Shown: one piece after another, positions 11,485 through 21,621 of the stretch
Layout of the letters: each line of letters opens with the position of its first letter
Position numbering within the stretch: position 1 is the first letter of the stretch
The notes under the pieces: model-generated
Seen by the model: only the letters and a program-made list of their open reading frames with translations
Databases searched by the model: none
Told to the model about the DNA's origin: nothing
Translations under genes and position numbers: made by a program
DNA from: Pyrrhosoma nymphula
Taxonomy: Eukaryota > Arthropoda > Insecta > Odonata > Coenagrionidae
Direction of reading: 5' to 3'
Length of the DNA stretch: 64,000 nucleotides
Assembly (NCBI GenBank): GCA_963573305.1
Contig: OY754332.1
Span: 142,035,977-142,099,976 of the forward strand

Positions 11485-13509
11485 CTGAAAGCATACTTTC
11501 CTATATTTTTGGGTTGTAAGCATATTTAATTAACAATGAATCCCATAAGAGATGTTTTCCATACTTATATCATTATTAATACTTCTACTTTATTTCTGCT
11601 TCAAATTATTTATTCTGATATGCCATAATTGCCCTTGAAGCTTTTAAGAGATATTTAATTTACAGTAGAAATTGATGCAGCTATAGCTAACTGTTTATCA
11701 ACGGCTAATTACGGAATTTACTAATAGCTCGTCTGTCACACACTTATTTCTCAAATAATTTTATCTTTCAGTTTTTATTTGAAAGTTTTTAATCAATTTT
11801 AACAACCAATTCACTCTGAAAAGACCATTGAGTACTATAAAATAGTCGAACCGATCTTTTTATAATTCCGTGGATTTTGCATCATGGCTTTTCTCTCTCG
11901 TGCTCTTAGATATATACATCTTTAGGTCTATATGCTTGCGACCTATACATCGGTCCGTTCATTCCTCCTAATCCAGCGATGGAATCATATTTTAAAGGAA
12001 CTCGCTTGTTACTAGCATGGCGTGAATTGAACAGATATTATTCCTGTAGTATCCACGTGATGCTATGATACAGATATTCTTTATATACCTCCTACATCAT
12101 TGCAACCGTATGTAATATGAGCATTTTAATAGTCTTTTCAGCATGCCCAAGGCTTAAATTTAACTCATCTGCACCTAATGTCTATCCAACTTCTTCCATC
12201 CTATGTAAAACCGCTTCCTAAGTATGCAAAAAATACTACATATTCCTGAACTTGTAAAGTACCGTCTGCCCCAGCCTCATTTCCCTGCGTAATAGCATTT
12301 CAATTCATCTTCCAACTGGTTTTGTGAGTTTTATCCATAAAATGCTTTTCCCATTTGATTCAAAGATGCCTACATACCTTCTTCGCTTACTAAATTTTCT
12401 TTAAAGAGAGGTTAGTTAATTTTCTCTGACTTCAAAATCAATAGCTTTGATCCCTAATTCTCTTTCTGATTTCATAATGCTTAGCTAAATCCAAGGCTAT
12501 CGTTTACTTTAGCATCTTTTTGATTTCCATCTTTCATCTACAACGCAATGATGGTGACTCTTGTGCAGTTGATTGATTTTTCTCTTTTCCCTCGAATTCA
12601 GGTCAGGTTTTTACCGTAATTCCAGCACCATTTTGGATTTATTCTCAGACTTCATTCAGTTCTATAAACGATACAAAATGGCCTGTTTAGGAGTGTCTTT
12701 TTTCAACAATTTTCCTAATGCAGTACATGCTACTCCCCATCTCCTGTGCTCTCTCATAATCGTAATTGGTTTCCTTGGATGCTGTCTTCAGTTTTCCTTC
12801 TACGCTGAGGACAATATGTTGCGTTATTTTTTTACCCAGACGGTATATCTGGTATGAAAAAATACTTAGAGCCAAAGTATCGAAAAACAAACTCTAAAAT
12901 TGAGCCGGATGCGTATGAAGAAAATATATTATATATTAGTCCATAATACCAAAGTCGATTTAAAAACAACACCATATATCTCGCCTAACAAGATCGGTAT
13001 CTGAAATTCCCGCAGGAAATAAACCCAATTACTTGGCCCTGTTCTCTCAAGTACTCTTAAATTATTTTTCATTGAAACTCTTGATTTCAAGCTCTTTACA
13101 TATAGATCTGGGAATGAAATTCTTTATATTTATATATGCTAATCGTAGATTGTCAAATTTACAGAGTAAAGAGTGCAGGTACATAGCGATAAATCTAACA
13201 GCCTGCCAATTTACTTTTTATTCCTCAACCAAATTACACCATAATGCGCTTAGTCATTCCATATAGGAAATAAAAAACAGTGCCCGGTAAATGTTAATTA
13301 AATTCCACCATATGACCCTAATTCCGAATCAATAAAAAGTGCCTACAGAGCGTTGCATTTCGAATGGCAATGGTGAAATGCCGCTTTTTTATGAATGGGC
13401 AAGCAAAATTATCTATGATCACAATGTTTATCCTTCTCAATAGGTGAAACAACCTTTGTCTCGATCAATCTCTGCTGGTGCTTCTGGAAACGATCACTTA
13501 GATACAAGT
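11485..13509. other. No feature recognised
   Basis: AT-rich interval. Open frames at 12573-12857 and 13033-13266 are T-rich and hydrophobic without a recognisable family. I see no repeat structure worth naming. Confidence 0.4.
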
Positions 13510-13745
13510 AATAATATATGGTCTTCATAATCTGAGATTTCAGGCGTGATGGATTGGGAAACGGAGCATAACTGCAATTAATGAAAATGAGCTATTTTCA
13601 CAGTTAAAATATTTATTGCTCGACCAGTTTCGCTTTTCTTACACCTGAAGATGCTGTAAATTGCGAAACCGATCGTTCAATAAATGTTATACCTGTGACA
13701 ATTTCTCATATTCATTCATTGCAGTTAATATATGATCATCATAAT
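13510..13745. mobile_element. Palindromic Penelope-type minimal element with flanking direct repeats
   Basis: Diverged inverted arms of about 75 bases, 13569-13645 and 13650-13727. Both outer ends carry TAACTGCAAT and its complement, and both inner parts carry TTTATTG and GTTTCGC. The right arm shows the core: CCTGAAGA, an extra T, the stem GC/GC, then GAAACCGATCG. The left arm has the matching ACCAGTTTCGC on the other strand. A 20-base imperfect direct repeat, AATATATG-TC-TCATAAT, brackets the element (about 13511-13530 and 13727-13746) and could be a target-site duplication. There is no coding sequence. Confidence 0.6.
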
Positions 13746-13895
13746 TCGACATGTACACAAAGAGGTTAAAAGGGTAGTTACGACACTTGACTAAAATATT
13801 TCTTATGTTATATATGAATCAAGGCAATAAAGTAAATCGTTAACTAAAGTAAACAGTTTGCACTTCTGTCTTTCCAAAAAAGACTCGTAAAATAC

Positions 13896-13960
13896 TTATG
13901 TATGCAGTGAAGAAAACGTTTTTGTGAAGTAAACTTTTTTGTGAAGTAAACTTTTGCAGT
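13896..13960. repeat. Short tandem duplication
   Basis: TTTGTGAAGTAAACTTTT occurs twice head to tail around 13920-13955. It is a local 17-base duplication with no sign of function. Confidence 0.6.
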
Positions 13961-14260
13961 GAATTATATGTATAAACAAGTATTCAGTGTCGTAGATCAT
14001 ATCATTGAATAACACGCGTGGGAATTGCACTAATTTGGCTGCAAAGAAAAATCTCTTAATACGAGTTTTACTACTGAGGCTTGGCAGTAATTTCAACCGT
14101 AATGCATATCACAGAGGAATAAAAGGAAGCAAAATATTTTTGATAGAAGGTGCTACAACAATATTGTTGTATATTTTCATACTCTGCGCCCAATGATTAT
14201 GTGCCTAAATATGATATAGCATTGTAAATATAAAAAGAGTGAATATATAATTTGGTTAGC

Positions 14261-14314
14261 ATGTGCCAATTTTCCCTCCTCGAAACTTCGAGACTCGAAA
14301 ATCCTCGGAGACTC
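14261..14314. repeat. About 54-bp segment duplicated at 18018
   Basis: ATGTGCCAATTTTCCCTCCT and the following bases to GGAGACTC recur at 18018-18070 in the same orientation, with one indel and two substitutions. This copy abuts the gag end of the gypsy element. It could be an internal direct repeat of the element or mark a second fragment. Confidence 0.75.
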
Positions 14315-14520
14315 TTATTTAATTAAAGCCGAGTTGGAGAAAATGTTAACCCAAGCCACCAGGAAGTTAATGACTCGAGCCGAATTTTCTAACTTTCTCT
14401 CAACCTCCCTCAGTAGAAGAGTCTCGTGACCGCCGAGCTTCCCCTATCTGTAATTATTGTAATAAACGCGGTCACTTAGCTGATGTACGCTGCAAGCGTA
14501 ATCGCAATATGAACGGTCGA
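14315..14520 (+). pseudogene. Ty3/gypsy gag end with zinc knuckle
   Basis: Nucleocapsid end of a gypsy-type Gag. One frame reads KAELEKMLTQATRKLM, then the frame changes near 14420, and the other frame gives SRDRRASPICNYC and the knuckle ending HLADVRC. The knuckle is C-X2-C-X4-H-X5-C, one residue longer in the last gap than the usual C-X2-C-X4-H-X4-C, so it may be a variant or slightly mutated. It lies directly upstream of the protease, as expected in gag-pol order. The RNA-binding role is inferred from the family. Confidence 0.65.
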
Positions 14521-14880
14521 GGCAGATCTAACCGCCCACAATTGACTTTCGCCCTTCAAGACGCGCTTTCTCGACTTCCACAAATTCCTGTCCAAATCCA
14601 TGGTGCCTCAGGTCATGCTTTGCTAGATTCAGGGTCCACACTCTCCTTAATTGACGAATTTTTTTGGTATAACCTCGCTTACAAACCGAGAAGTAGCAGG
14701 AAGGAGAGTTGTTCGATAGCTTGCGTTCTGTCAAGGGGGAAAATATTGTTCTTTCTACCAGGGTTTGGCTTCGCATTAAAATTAAGTCTTTGTCGTGGCA
14801 GTATTGCTTTTATCTCTCTTCTCTTCCGATCCCCTGTCTTTTGGGACAAGATTTCTCGAAGAAAGCCTTAATTTCTATTC
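14509..14880 (+). pseudogene. Ty3/gypsy aspartic protease, frameshifted
   Basis: Aspartic protease that would cleave the gypsy polyprotein. The core ALLDSGSTLSLIDEFF shows the D-S-G active-site signature near 14626. After about 14670 the sequence continues in another frame (FDSLRSVKGENIVLSTRVW and further, 14709 onward), and a later PCLLGQDF near 14838 resembles the C-terminal hydrophobic-G-x-D/N-F segment typical of retropepsins. At least one frameshift therefore lies inside the domain. It follows the zinc knuckle and precedes the reverse transcriptase in the standard order. Confidence 0.75.
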
Positions 14881-15034
14881 ACCCCAATGGCTTCTCTTTC
14901 GCTTCTTGTTCGAATCGAGTCTATTCCTTCTGCCACGAAAATGACTCATGCGAGAAGGATTCTAACTGCTCTGACTTACTTGACCACTTCCTACGGACAA
15001 CGAAGATTTTGTTCAAACCTGGATTACAAAATCT

Positions 15035-15911
15035 ATGATTTTGAACGACGAAAGCAATTTGTGTTCGCCTAAACAACATTCAATCACCTGCTTGTCCCCC
15101 ACTCCTCCTTCGTTGCTCTTACAGGAAAAAATGAATAACGTTTTGTCTAGGTTCCCAGATGTTATTAGCTCAGTGCATGGGGTCACTCACCTGTTGAAAT
15201 ACGAACTTGAGTTGACAGACGAGAAACCTGTTCGCTCTGCTCCATATTCCTCTTCCCCTCCAAACCTCAAAGCTATAAAAATGCAGCTGAGGAAACTCTT
15301 CGACAGCAAGGTTATCTAGCCTTCTAAATCTCAATGGTCTAGTCCGGCATTCCTAATTCCTAAACGAGACGGATCCGACAGACTGTTGGTTGACTATCGC
15401 AGACTTAATCAAAAGGTAAAGACTGACAATTTTCCCACTCCAAATTTCGATATTGCTTTCCAATATCTGTGCAATGCCAAGTTTTTCTCTATCATTGATT
15501 TGAATTCCTTTTTTCATCAAATTCCTCTAACAGACAAGGCGAAGCAGTATACAGCGTATGTCACCCCCGTTGGTCTCTATCAATTCACTAGGCTTCTTTC
15601 GGTCTGACTACCTCTCCCCAGGTTTTCTGCAGGCTAATGGATCTTGTACTTGGTGATTTGAAGTATTCATATTTCTTCCATACATTGATGATTTCTGTAT
15701 TTATTCGAGGGATTTCAAGCAGCATCTGTTGGACGTCGAGGCCGTCCTTTCCAGATTGAGAGACGCCGGGCTAACGGTGCATCCTGAAAAACTTAACCTG
15801 GCGCAAAACTCAATCGCTTTCTTGGGACATAGAATTTCCCATGGGAGGTTGATGGTCGATGAGGAAAGGATTTCGACCGTGAAAAACTTTCCTACTCCGA
15901 GTTCGGCATAG
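15035..15911 (+). pseudogene. Ty3/gypsy reverse transcriptase, broken
   Basis: Copies the element's RNA into DNA. Segments in order: YELELTDEKPVRSAPYSSSP (15200 region), then a TAG at 15317-15319, then RLLVDYRRLNQKVKTDNFPTP, FFSIIDLNSFFHQIPL and YTAYVTPVGLYQFTRL up to 15600. A frameshift follows. The catalytic YIDD sits at 15681-15692 in YIDDFCIYSRDF, followed by the thumb sequence NSIAFLGHRIS. The frame stops at 15909-15911. The catalytic D of box A (IDLNSFFH) and the YIDD pair survive, but at least three lesions prevent a single product. Ty3/gypsy identity rests on the VDYRRLN and LGH-IS motifs. Confidence 0.9.
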
Positions 15912-15932
15912 GATGTTGCAAGATTTCTGGGT

Positions 15933-16320
15933 ATGTGTCTTCCGGATTTTGAAAAGTTATTTCGCCTCTATGTTGATGCTAGCCAGATTGCCTTGGGAGC
16001 GGTCTTGAATCAGTCCTGTGATAGTCAGATGAAGCCAGTTGCTTATGCTGGTCAAGTCCTTAATGAACATGAAAAGCGTTTGCCCTCTTATGAACTACAA
16101 CGTTTAAGCTGTTGTTGGGCAGTTGAGAAATTCGGCCCTTATTTGCAGTTCAAATCGTTTCATTTATAAACTGATAATAATGCTTTGACGTGATTATTCA
16201 AGCACCGTAAGCAATTAGGTAAGATTGGGTGAATGGTATTAAAAATATCTACTTTCCGCTTTGTCATTCATCACGTTAAAGGACAGCAAAATCGTGTTGC
16301 TGATTCTTTATCTCGCCCGA
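15933..16320 (+). pseudogene. Ty3/gypsy RNase H
   Basis: Degrades the RNA strand during reverse transcription. RLYVDASQIALGAVLNQ carries the first catalytic aspartate and the alanine-glycine turn; PVAYAGQVLNEHEKRLPSYE gives the family's Y-S-R-L-like segment and the glutamate. A stop falls at 16167-16169. In another frame FRFVIHHVKGQQNRVADSLSR (about 16257-16317) is the D-x-L-S-R end of the tether. The first half is fused in the usual order behind the reverse transcriptase, but stops and frame changes separate the pieces. Confidence 0.85.
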
Positions 16321-16600
16321 ATGCAGCAAGGCAATTAGCACTCAGTGCTCACTGTTTCTCAATTTAGTCCCCCTTTCTTTTGTAAACATTTGCAACCATC
16401 AATGCTCAGATCCTAAACTTAAATCTACTATCAAGGATTTGCGAATAGAACCCCTATCACACCCAGGCTGGATCATGAGACATCACCTTCTATGCCATGT
16501 CCTTGGTAGGGCTACCAGTCATAAATTGCTATCCCTCCTGCAGTGAGGCCTAGGATATTTAAATATTTCCATACTCTCCCTTCCGCTGGTCACTGTTTTT
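16321..16600 (+). pseudogene. Possible integrase remnant of the gypsy element
   Basis: Sequence after the RNase H should encode integrase. Only faint traces are visible, such as SHPGWIMRHHLLCH around 16460 with several stops. No HHCC or D-D-E core could be read. The element therefore decays here, and a 3' LTR was not identified. The polypurine/PBS signals that would define the termini are also not visible. Confidence 0.3.
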
Positions 16601-16639
16601 CTCACGGGCTTTGAGGATTGATTCTTTTCAATCCACCTT

Positions 16640-16730
16640 CTGGCCTATGGGTGCGATCCCATCGCCCGGCAATAGCCGCAGACAGCACCCAGCTTTAATA
16701 GCTGTTTCGGGGGTTGTCCCCCAAGTACTA
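16640..16730 (-). mobile_element. Penelope-like terminal motif
   Basis: The minus strand reads GGGGG, loop ACAA, CCCCC (stem 16709-16722), immediately followed by GAAACAGCTATTAAAG and a GC-rich stretch. The hairpin-GAAAC arrangement is the one shared by the other terminal motifs here; the CTGANGA box upstream is not preserved (TACTT in its place). I recall the same hairpin plus GAAACAGCT from other arthropod repeats, but this could not be searched. Confidence 0.45.
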
Positions 16731-18017
16731 TATGTATAAATTGGATGAAAAACGTTCGTGTGGCCATCTAAATTAATTCTCCTATTCTAACTTTCTTTGA
16801 CGTGTTAGGCATTAACCGACCCTGGACCCGATTGACCCTCTCTTTAGAGGTCAATTTGTTATGTATAATGAAACTTTTTCATTGAAATTTTCAATGGCTT
16901 AACCGTGCATTCTCTTGCACGAAGGAAATTGAACTAGGTTTAAGGATTTAATAAAATTGGGGATTTTTATATACTTGTTACAACAATTTCTCACACATAC
17001 ATGCTTCCTATTGTCTTATTATTAATTCTAAATGCTTGATATTCGTGATTATGCAAAGTTTTCCATTTTTTTCGCCGTCAATGGGCAAATCCTAATCAAT
17101 TTCTATGCCACTTGGCTTGTTGTAGAGCCATACTGGAGACTGCAGTTGGTATATTTGGTATGTGTGATGCTGTGGACAGGAATTCTGTTTCTAACATGTT
17201 TTTCTCTTATCTCTGCCCATGTAGTGGTAAATCTATTGGTTATAATAACATTTTTCTCATATTCCATGATTATTCTGGATTATGATGCCACCCATGAAAC
17301 GATCTCTCTCTCGTCAAGTAACGTTGAATCTGATTGTATATTTTCATGGGCAGTTGTTCTATGGTTTATTCTGATATGTTTAACTAGCCTAAAAGAGTGA
17401 TCTCTAGCTAAATTCTTAGTTGATCACTTGCTATGGTTCTTGCGTGGGTATCTAGTGTCGTTATCTTTCTATGTATAAAGCAATATATGGTACATCAATA
17501 TTGTTCATTTTGGACGTTAAGATGTGGGCCATGAAAAAAATGAATAAATTAAAAAAATAATATAAATACAAATTCATTCACTTAAAAAAATAAAGAATGA
17601 AAAAATATTACTTATTAATTATTCAAAATGCCCATTAAAAATAGATTTAAAAAAATTTAATATGGACAAAAAAATATCTAAGGCCCACTCTCGCCTATTT
17701 TTATTATGTTTATATGTATAATAATTAAGTGTAATATTATAGTTTGTAAATTTGTTGTCATTTTACCTTTAGTTCTTAGCTTGATTTGGTCTGTCACCTC
17801 TTTGGTGACCACACAAAAAGTTTTTCTCTGGGAAGAGCTACAAGCATCAAAGACTAATATTCATTTGTGGTCTGGTCAGTGCAATGTATGGTTATTTAAA
17901 CCTCAAACACGTTACTCATTCATCGAGGGAAGTATGCCAGGGACTTTTCTGTGATGGTGCCAGTGCTGTGCAATTCCCCCTTCTCCAGTTTCCATTTTCA
18001 AAAATTTTCCCCAATGG
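16731..18017. other. AT-rich interval, no supported gene
   Basis: A T-rich hydrophobic frame at 17032-17400 (122 codons, three hydrophobic stretches) has no homologue I recognise. The stretch 17500-17720 is A-rich and low complexity. No gypsy 3' LTR could be defined. Confidence 0.4.
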
Positions 18018-18070
18018 ATGTGCCAATTTTCCCTCCTCGAAACTTGAGGCTCGAAAATCCTCGGAGACTC
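18018..18070. repeat. Second copy of the 54-bp segment
   Basis: Same-strand copy of 14261-14314. The following 400 bases (to about 18470) are more GC-rich than their surroundings and end in a pyrimidine-rich part; they may belong to the same element, but no LTR ends or target duplication can be shown. Confidence 0.7.
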
Positions 18071-18479
18071 AGAGACCACAGGAGACTGTCCCGTTTCACT
18101 AAGTGCCAGAGAGCGATGAGACAAGTGCCGCGACCTAGCTATGGTCACCGCGAACGCTCAGGTCATCGTGGTTACTGCAAGGACCCTGCTTTTATTTGGT
18201 CCGCGATGGTGCTGACATATTTTTCCACTTTCAAGTTGAACTGTGAACATTCCCACCAATGCAAAGTGTGATAGCACCTCCCCTACTCTCCCCGCTTCTC
18301 CACTGGTCAGCTGATTCCCCTCCTGCGCTGACAAAGTGTACCGTGAACAGACTAGCCCTCTTCGAACCTGACCGCAGCCGGAGAAGGACGTATCTCCTTG
18401 GTTCCAGTTGTGACTTGTGCTCGTCTTGTTTAGACCAAGTTAACGGTATTTAGCCTACGTGCTTGTTTTCTATGGTAAT

Positions 18480-20560
18480 AATTGTGGTTATATAAATGCT
18501 GTTACTGGAAGTTTATCAAACTGGCTAAGATTGTTGTAATTTTTCTCTCGTTTCCGCCCACCAATCGCAGTCAATTCACTCACGACGTCAAGTTTCAGTG
18601 GCTTGCGTTGTATGCATTCGGAAAAATAATCACCTATTTTCAGAGGCAGTAGGTTCCTCAAGTGGAGTGATTAAGGTGGAGTTGCTGTTTGCATGTTGAT
18701 GTTTTGATGATAATATGTACTCCTCTGATCTCAATGCTTAAAACAAATATAAGAAGGTATCGAATGTCCAGCCCAGTCGAAAGTTGATGAAACGTAAGCC
18801 CTTTCTTTTGAGCGTATTTAATTCCATTAAATGAGTTTTATTCTAACCCTTCAGTAGTGTTCAGATTGGAACCCTTAAAGACATATTATCTGCCTTTCTT
18901 ATATACAGCATTCATTGAACGAGCATCAGTAATGCTTGCATGGAAACGCTGGCAATTTATTATCAAGGAACGGGAACTGAAATCATCCTAGAGTTATCTA
19001 ATAAATTCGCCATGGATATCTGGATGAAAGCTCGAAAAGACACAATCCTTTGTGCGAGAGGATAATAAAAGGAGGTAACATATTTCAATAGATTTTTAAA
19101 ACAAAACATTGAGTAACTGCGAAATGCTAAGCTACATGAAAGAAAAGCGGGCCATTCTCAGTCAGTTTTTTCCGAATGGATAGCATATACAAGGTTTTTG
19201 GAGATTTTTCACTTCTACTTATAGAATCCAAGTCCTTCAGAACTATCCCCAAAAATGCGTGAAAAAACTCTTTGCTCCATCTACTCTTAGCATCAACTTT
19301 TAAAGTAAACTGCTTAACAATATTTTATATTCATGCCCTCAATACCAGCAATAAAATATCCGATGTGCCATTTTTTGCACACTTCATTTTTCGAAACTGC
19401 TATTTGGGATTATCATTTTGTTCGGGGACTTCTGCTTTTCTTACGTTTTATAAATATTTTCAAACATGACCAATGCTTGAAAAATATCCGCTGGTTTATT
19501 TTGATACAAATTTTAAATGTACCGCAACCACTGACTGTGCCATTTTTGGCACATATCTAATTCGTACCAGGATATGCTTATATTCTGGCTATGATTAACT
19601 GCACAATGATAGGGTATGTTCGAATGTGTGCCCAAATTGAAAGGGGGTAGTAACCCATGAGTAAGTGCTAACAGTCCTTCCATACAAGGTCGTTATTTCC
19701 CCTTCCGGCGCCACGCAAACATTAGGAAAGTTATGGCAACTCAAAACGTGCGCTCCTGTGATGCTCGCTCTCTTCATTCGTCTAGATTTTTTGGTATTGG
19801 TACCTGATACACAGTCTTTGTCTCAACTGTACCCACTCTAAAGTACGAAATTCATATGCCGGAGGAAATTTTTAAATACATTCTCCGTGAGCAAGTTGAA
19901 TAAGTGAGGTTCTGGAGTTGGATTACGGAGTTAGTTGGAGGATGAATTTTTCTCACTTACCAGGAAACACTCATCTTCATTGGAGGAAGAAAATGAGGAC
20001 CAAACTTCCTCCCCAGAGGAGCATTTTAACTTATATTAAACAAACGCCAGTGACTCGAAAAACTCGAGAAAGAGATTTTTTCGTGGTTCAAAGTCGGGGA
20101 CACGTTTTTCCATGTATATTTATTTTTTATCAAATGACAATTGATCGTGTTACATAGTTTAAGCCCACGGTTGTTTCTGTTGCGGTGACCAACGTGGTGT
20201 TTAAATAATCCAGGCTAATGCTGCGTGCATTCTTTAACTCCCAAATGAAGAATTAAAGTTGCGTGTTGGATATAATCAATTTATGATGCTTATGTAAAAA
20301 TTCACTTGAACAGTTTTCAATTTATAATATCTCAAATTCGGGTGGCACAATGTTGAAAATTTTGATGCTGGTAAGCTGCTTCATATATTTAATTTTAATC
20401 CAGAAAACGACCAATTCTTCTAAATTATAATGATCATTCACTAAGAACACTAGGCCATCATCAACTTTTATCTTATTTGGCACAGTAAAAGCTGAACGAG
20501 AACAAGATGAAGGCAATAATAATTTTACCAACTACAACGAAAATTCCCCTTTAATTACGA
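18480..20560. other. No feature recognised
   Basis: AT-rich sequence. Open frames near 19272-19560 and 19918-20157 are short and without family features. Nothing else could be supported. Confidence 0.4.
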
Positions 20561-20572
20561 TGTCTTTGAGGT

Positions 20573-20650
20573 TTTGTTGGCTAACACACCGGATTAAGAA
20601 AATCAAGATATCCAAGTTCGATTTCCGGTCATGCTGGTTGGTATTTTATT
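20573..20650 (+). repeat. tRNA-like SINE head
   Basis: GTTGGCTAACACACCGG resembles a tRNA box A and AGTTCGATTTCC, about 30 bases later, resembles box B; CCGG segments on each side can pair. No tail or target duplication could be set, so it is called only as a tRNA-like repeat. Confidence 0.45.
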
Positions 20651-20830
20651 ATTATACTTACACAAATTTTTGTTTCAAATTCAGTATATGATCAAGAACT
20701 CGAATTTCAAGACAACTGTCAGGCTCTGTAAATTAAATACGTAGCATAAACTCGCTTTAGCGAAATAATTTGGACAAAAAAGTAGTTCTCGCTATGCACG
20801 AACATGTGAAACACTCAAGGAGAGAGTCAT

Positions 20831-21621
20831 TTAACCCTTTCGCGCCGAAGCCTTGTGGAGGGAAATTCGTCCACGTTACGAGCCTCTTGAAAAATTTCTG
20901 CACTCCCCTGTACGAAGCTCCCTCGCGTCGATGGAAGGCAGGGGTCCGATCCCTTACCGTTTTGTGACCCAACTCAGCGGGACGCCCATCCCTTTTCTCG
21001 GCCGCTGTCCCAGACACAAGGAGGATTAAAGACACCTTCACAGCGCGATTCCACGGTCATCTGACTGAAAATGCAGTGTTTTATATAAACATATATTTCT
21101 TGCTTGCATCGATTTTTTTAGATTAAAAATAAATTCCTTGTTTTTTTCTGAGCGTGCAGAAATTTTAAACGGAGTTCTAATGTTCATATTGACAGATTGC
21201 CGACGGTCGATTGCCGTTCTGTAACTCCGATGATATTAACGCTAGAATTTCGTTTAAAATTTCCATGTGGTAAGCAAAAAAAGAAGAATTCATTTCTAAC
21301 TTTAGATTTCGAAAGTAAGCAACAAATAATTTTTCAGAAAAAACACTGCAAAAAGCTATACTTGACAGCGTGAGAGGATAGGAAAGGGTCGATCCGAGCG
21401 GCCGAGGAAGGCCCTGGGCTCGAGCTAAGTTGGGACCCGAGGGGCGACCACATACCTGGGTCTATTGTTTCCGCGGCGGTCACTTTCCTCCACCCCGCGC
21501 CGCATATACGCGGCATTCGTTCATTTGCGTCGGAAAATTGACGCCGCATATATGAGGCTTTCGTTCGTTTGCGAAGAAAATTCTCGCCGCATATGCGCGG
21601 CATTCGGCGCGAAAGGGTTAA
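20831..21621. mobile_element. piggyBac-type MITE with TTAA target sites
   Basis: Perfect 15-base terminal inverted repeats CCCTTTCGCGCCGAA (20835-20849) and its complement (21603-21617) lie directly inside TTAA at 20831-20834 and 21618-21621. TTAA duplication plus CCC-starting ends is the signature of piggyBac-type transposons. The 783-bp interior has no transposase frame, so the copy is non-autonomous and would have needed an enzyme supplied in trans. The right end carries three tandem 44-base units, and the interior is clearly more GC-rich than the flanks, with a CpG-rich segment at 21370-21520. Confidence 0.85.
21499..21617. repeat. 44-bp subterminal tandem repeat of the MITE
   Basis: Units begin GCCGCATAT at 21499, 21543 and 21586, periods 44 and 43. 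Each contains the small palindrome GCCGCATAT--GCGGC or a variant. The third unit runs into the terminal inverted repeat. Subterminal repeats of this kind are often transposase binding sites; that role is inferred. Confidence 0.85.

Noticed and set aside
17032..17400. 122-codon hydrophobic frame that looks like a membrane protein
   Set aside because: T-rich DNA yields hydrophobic residues automatically. There is no family match that I know and no gene context.
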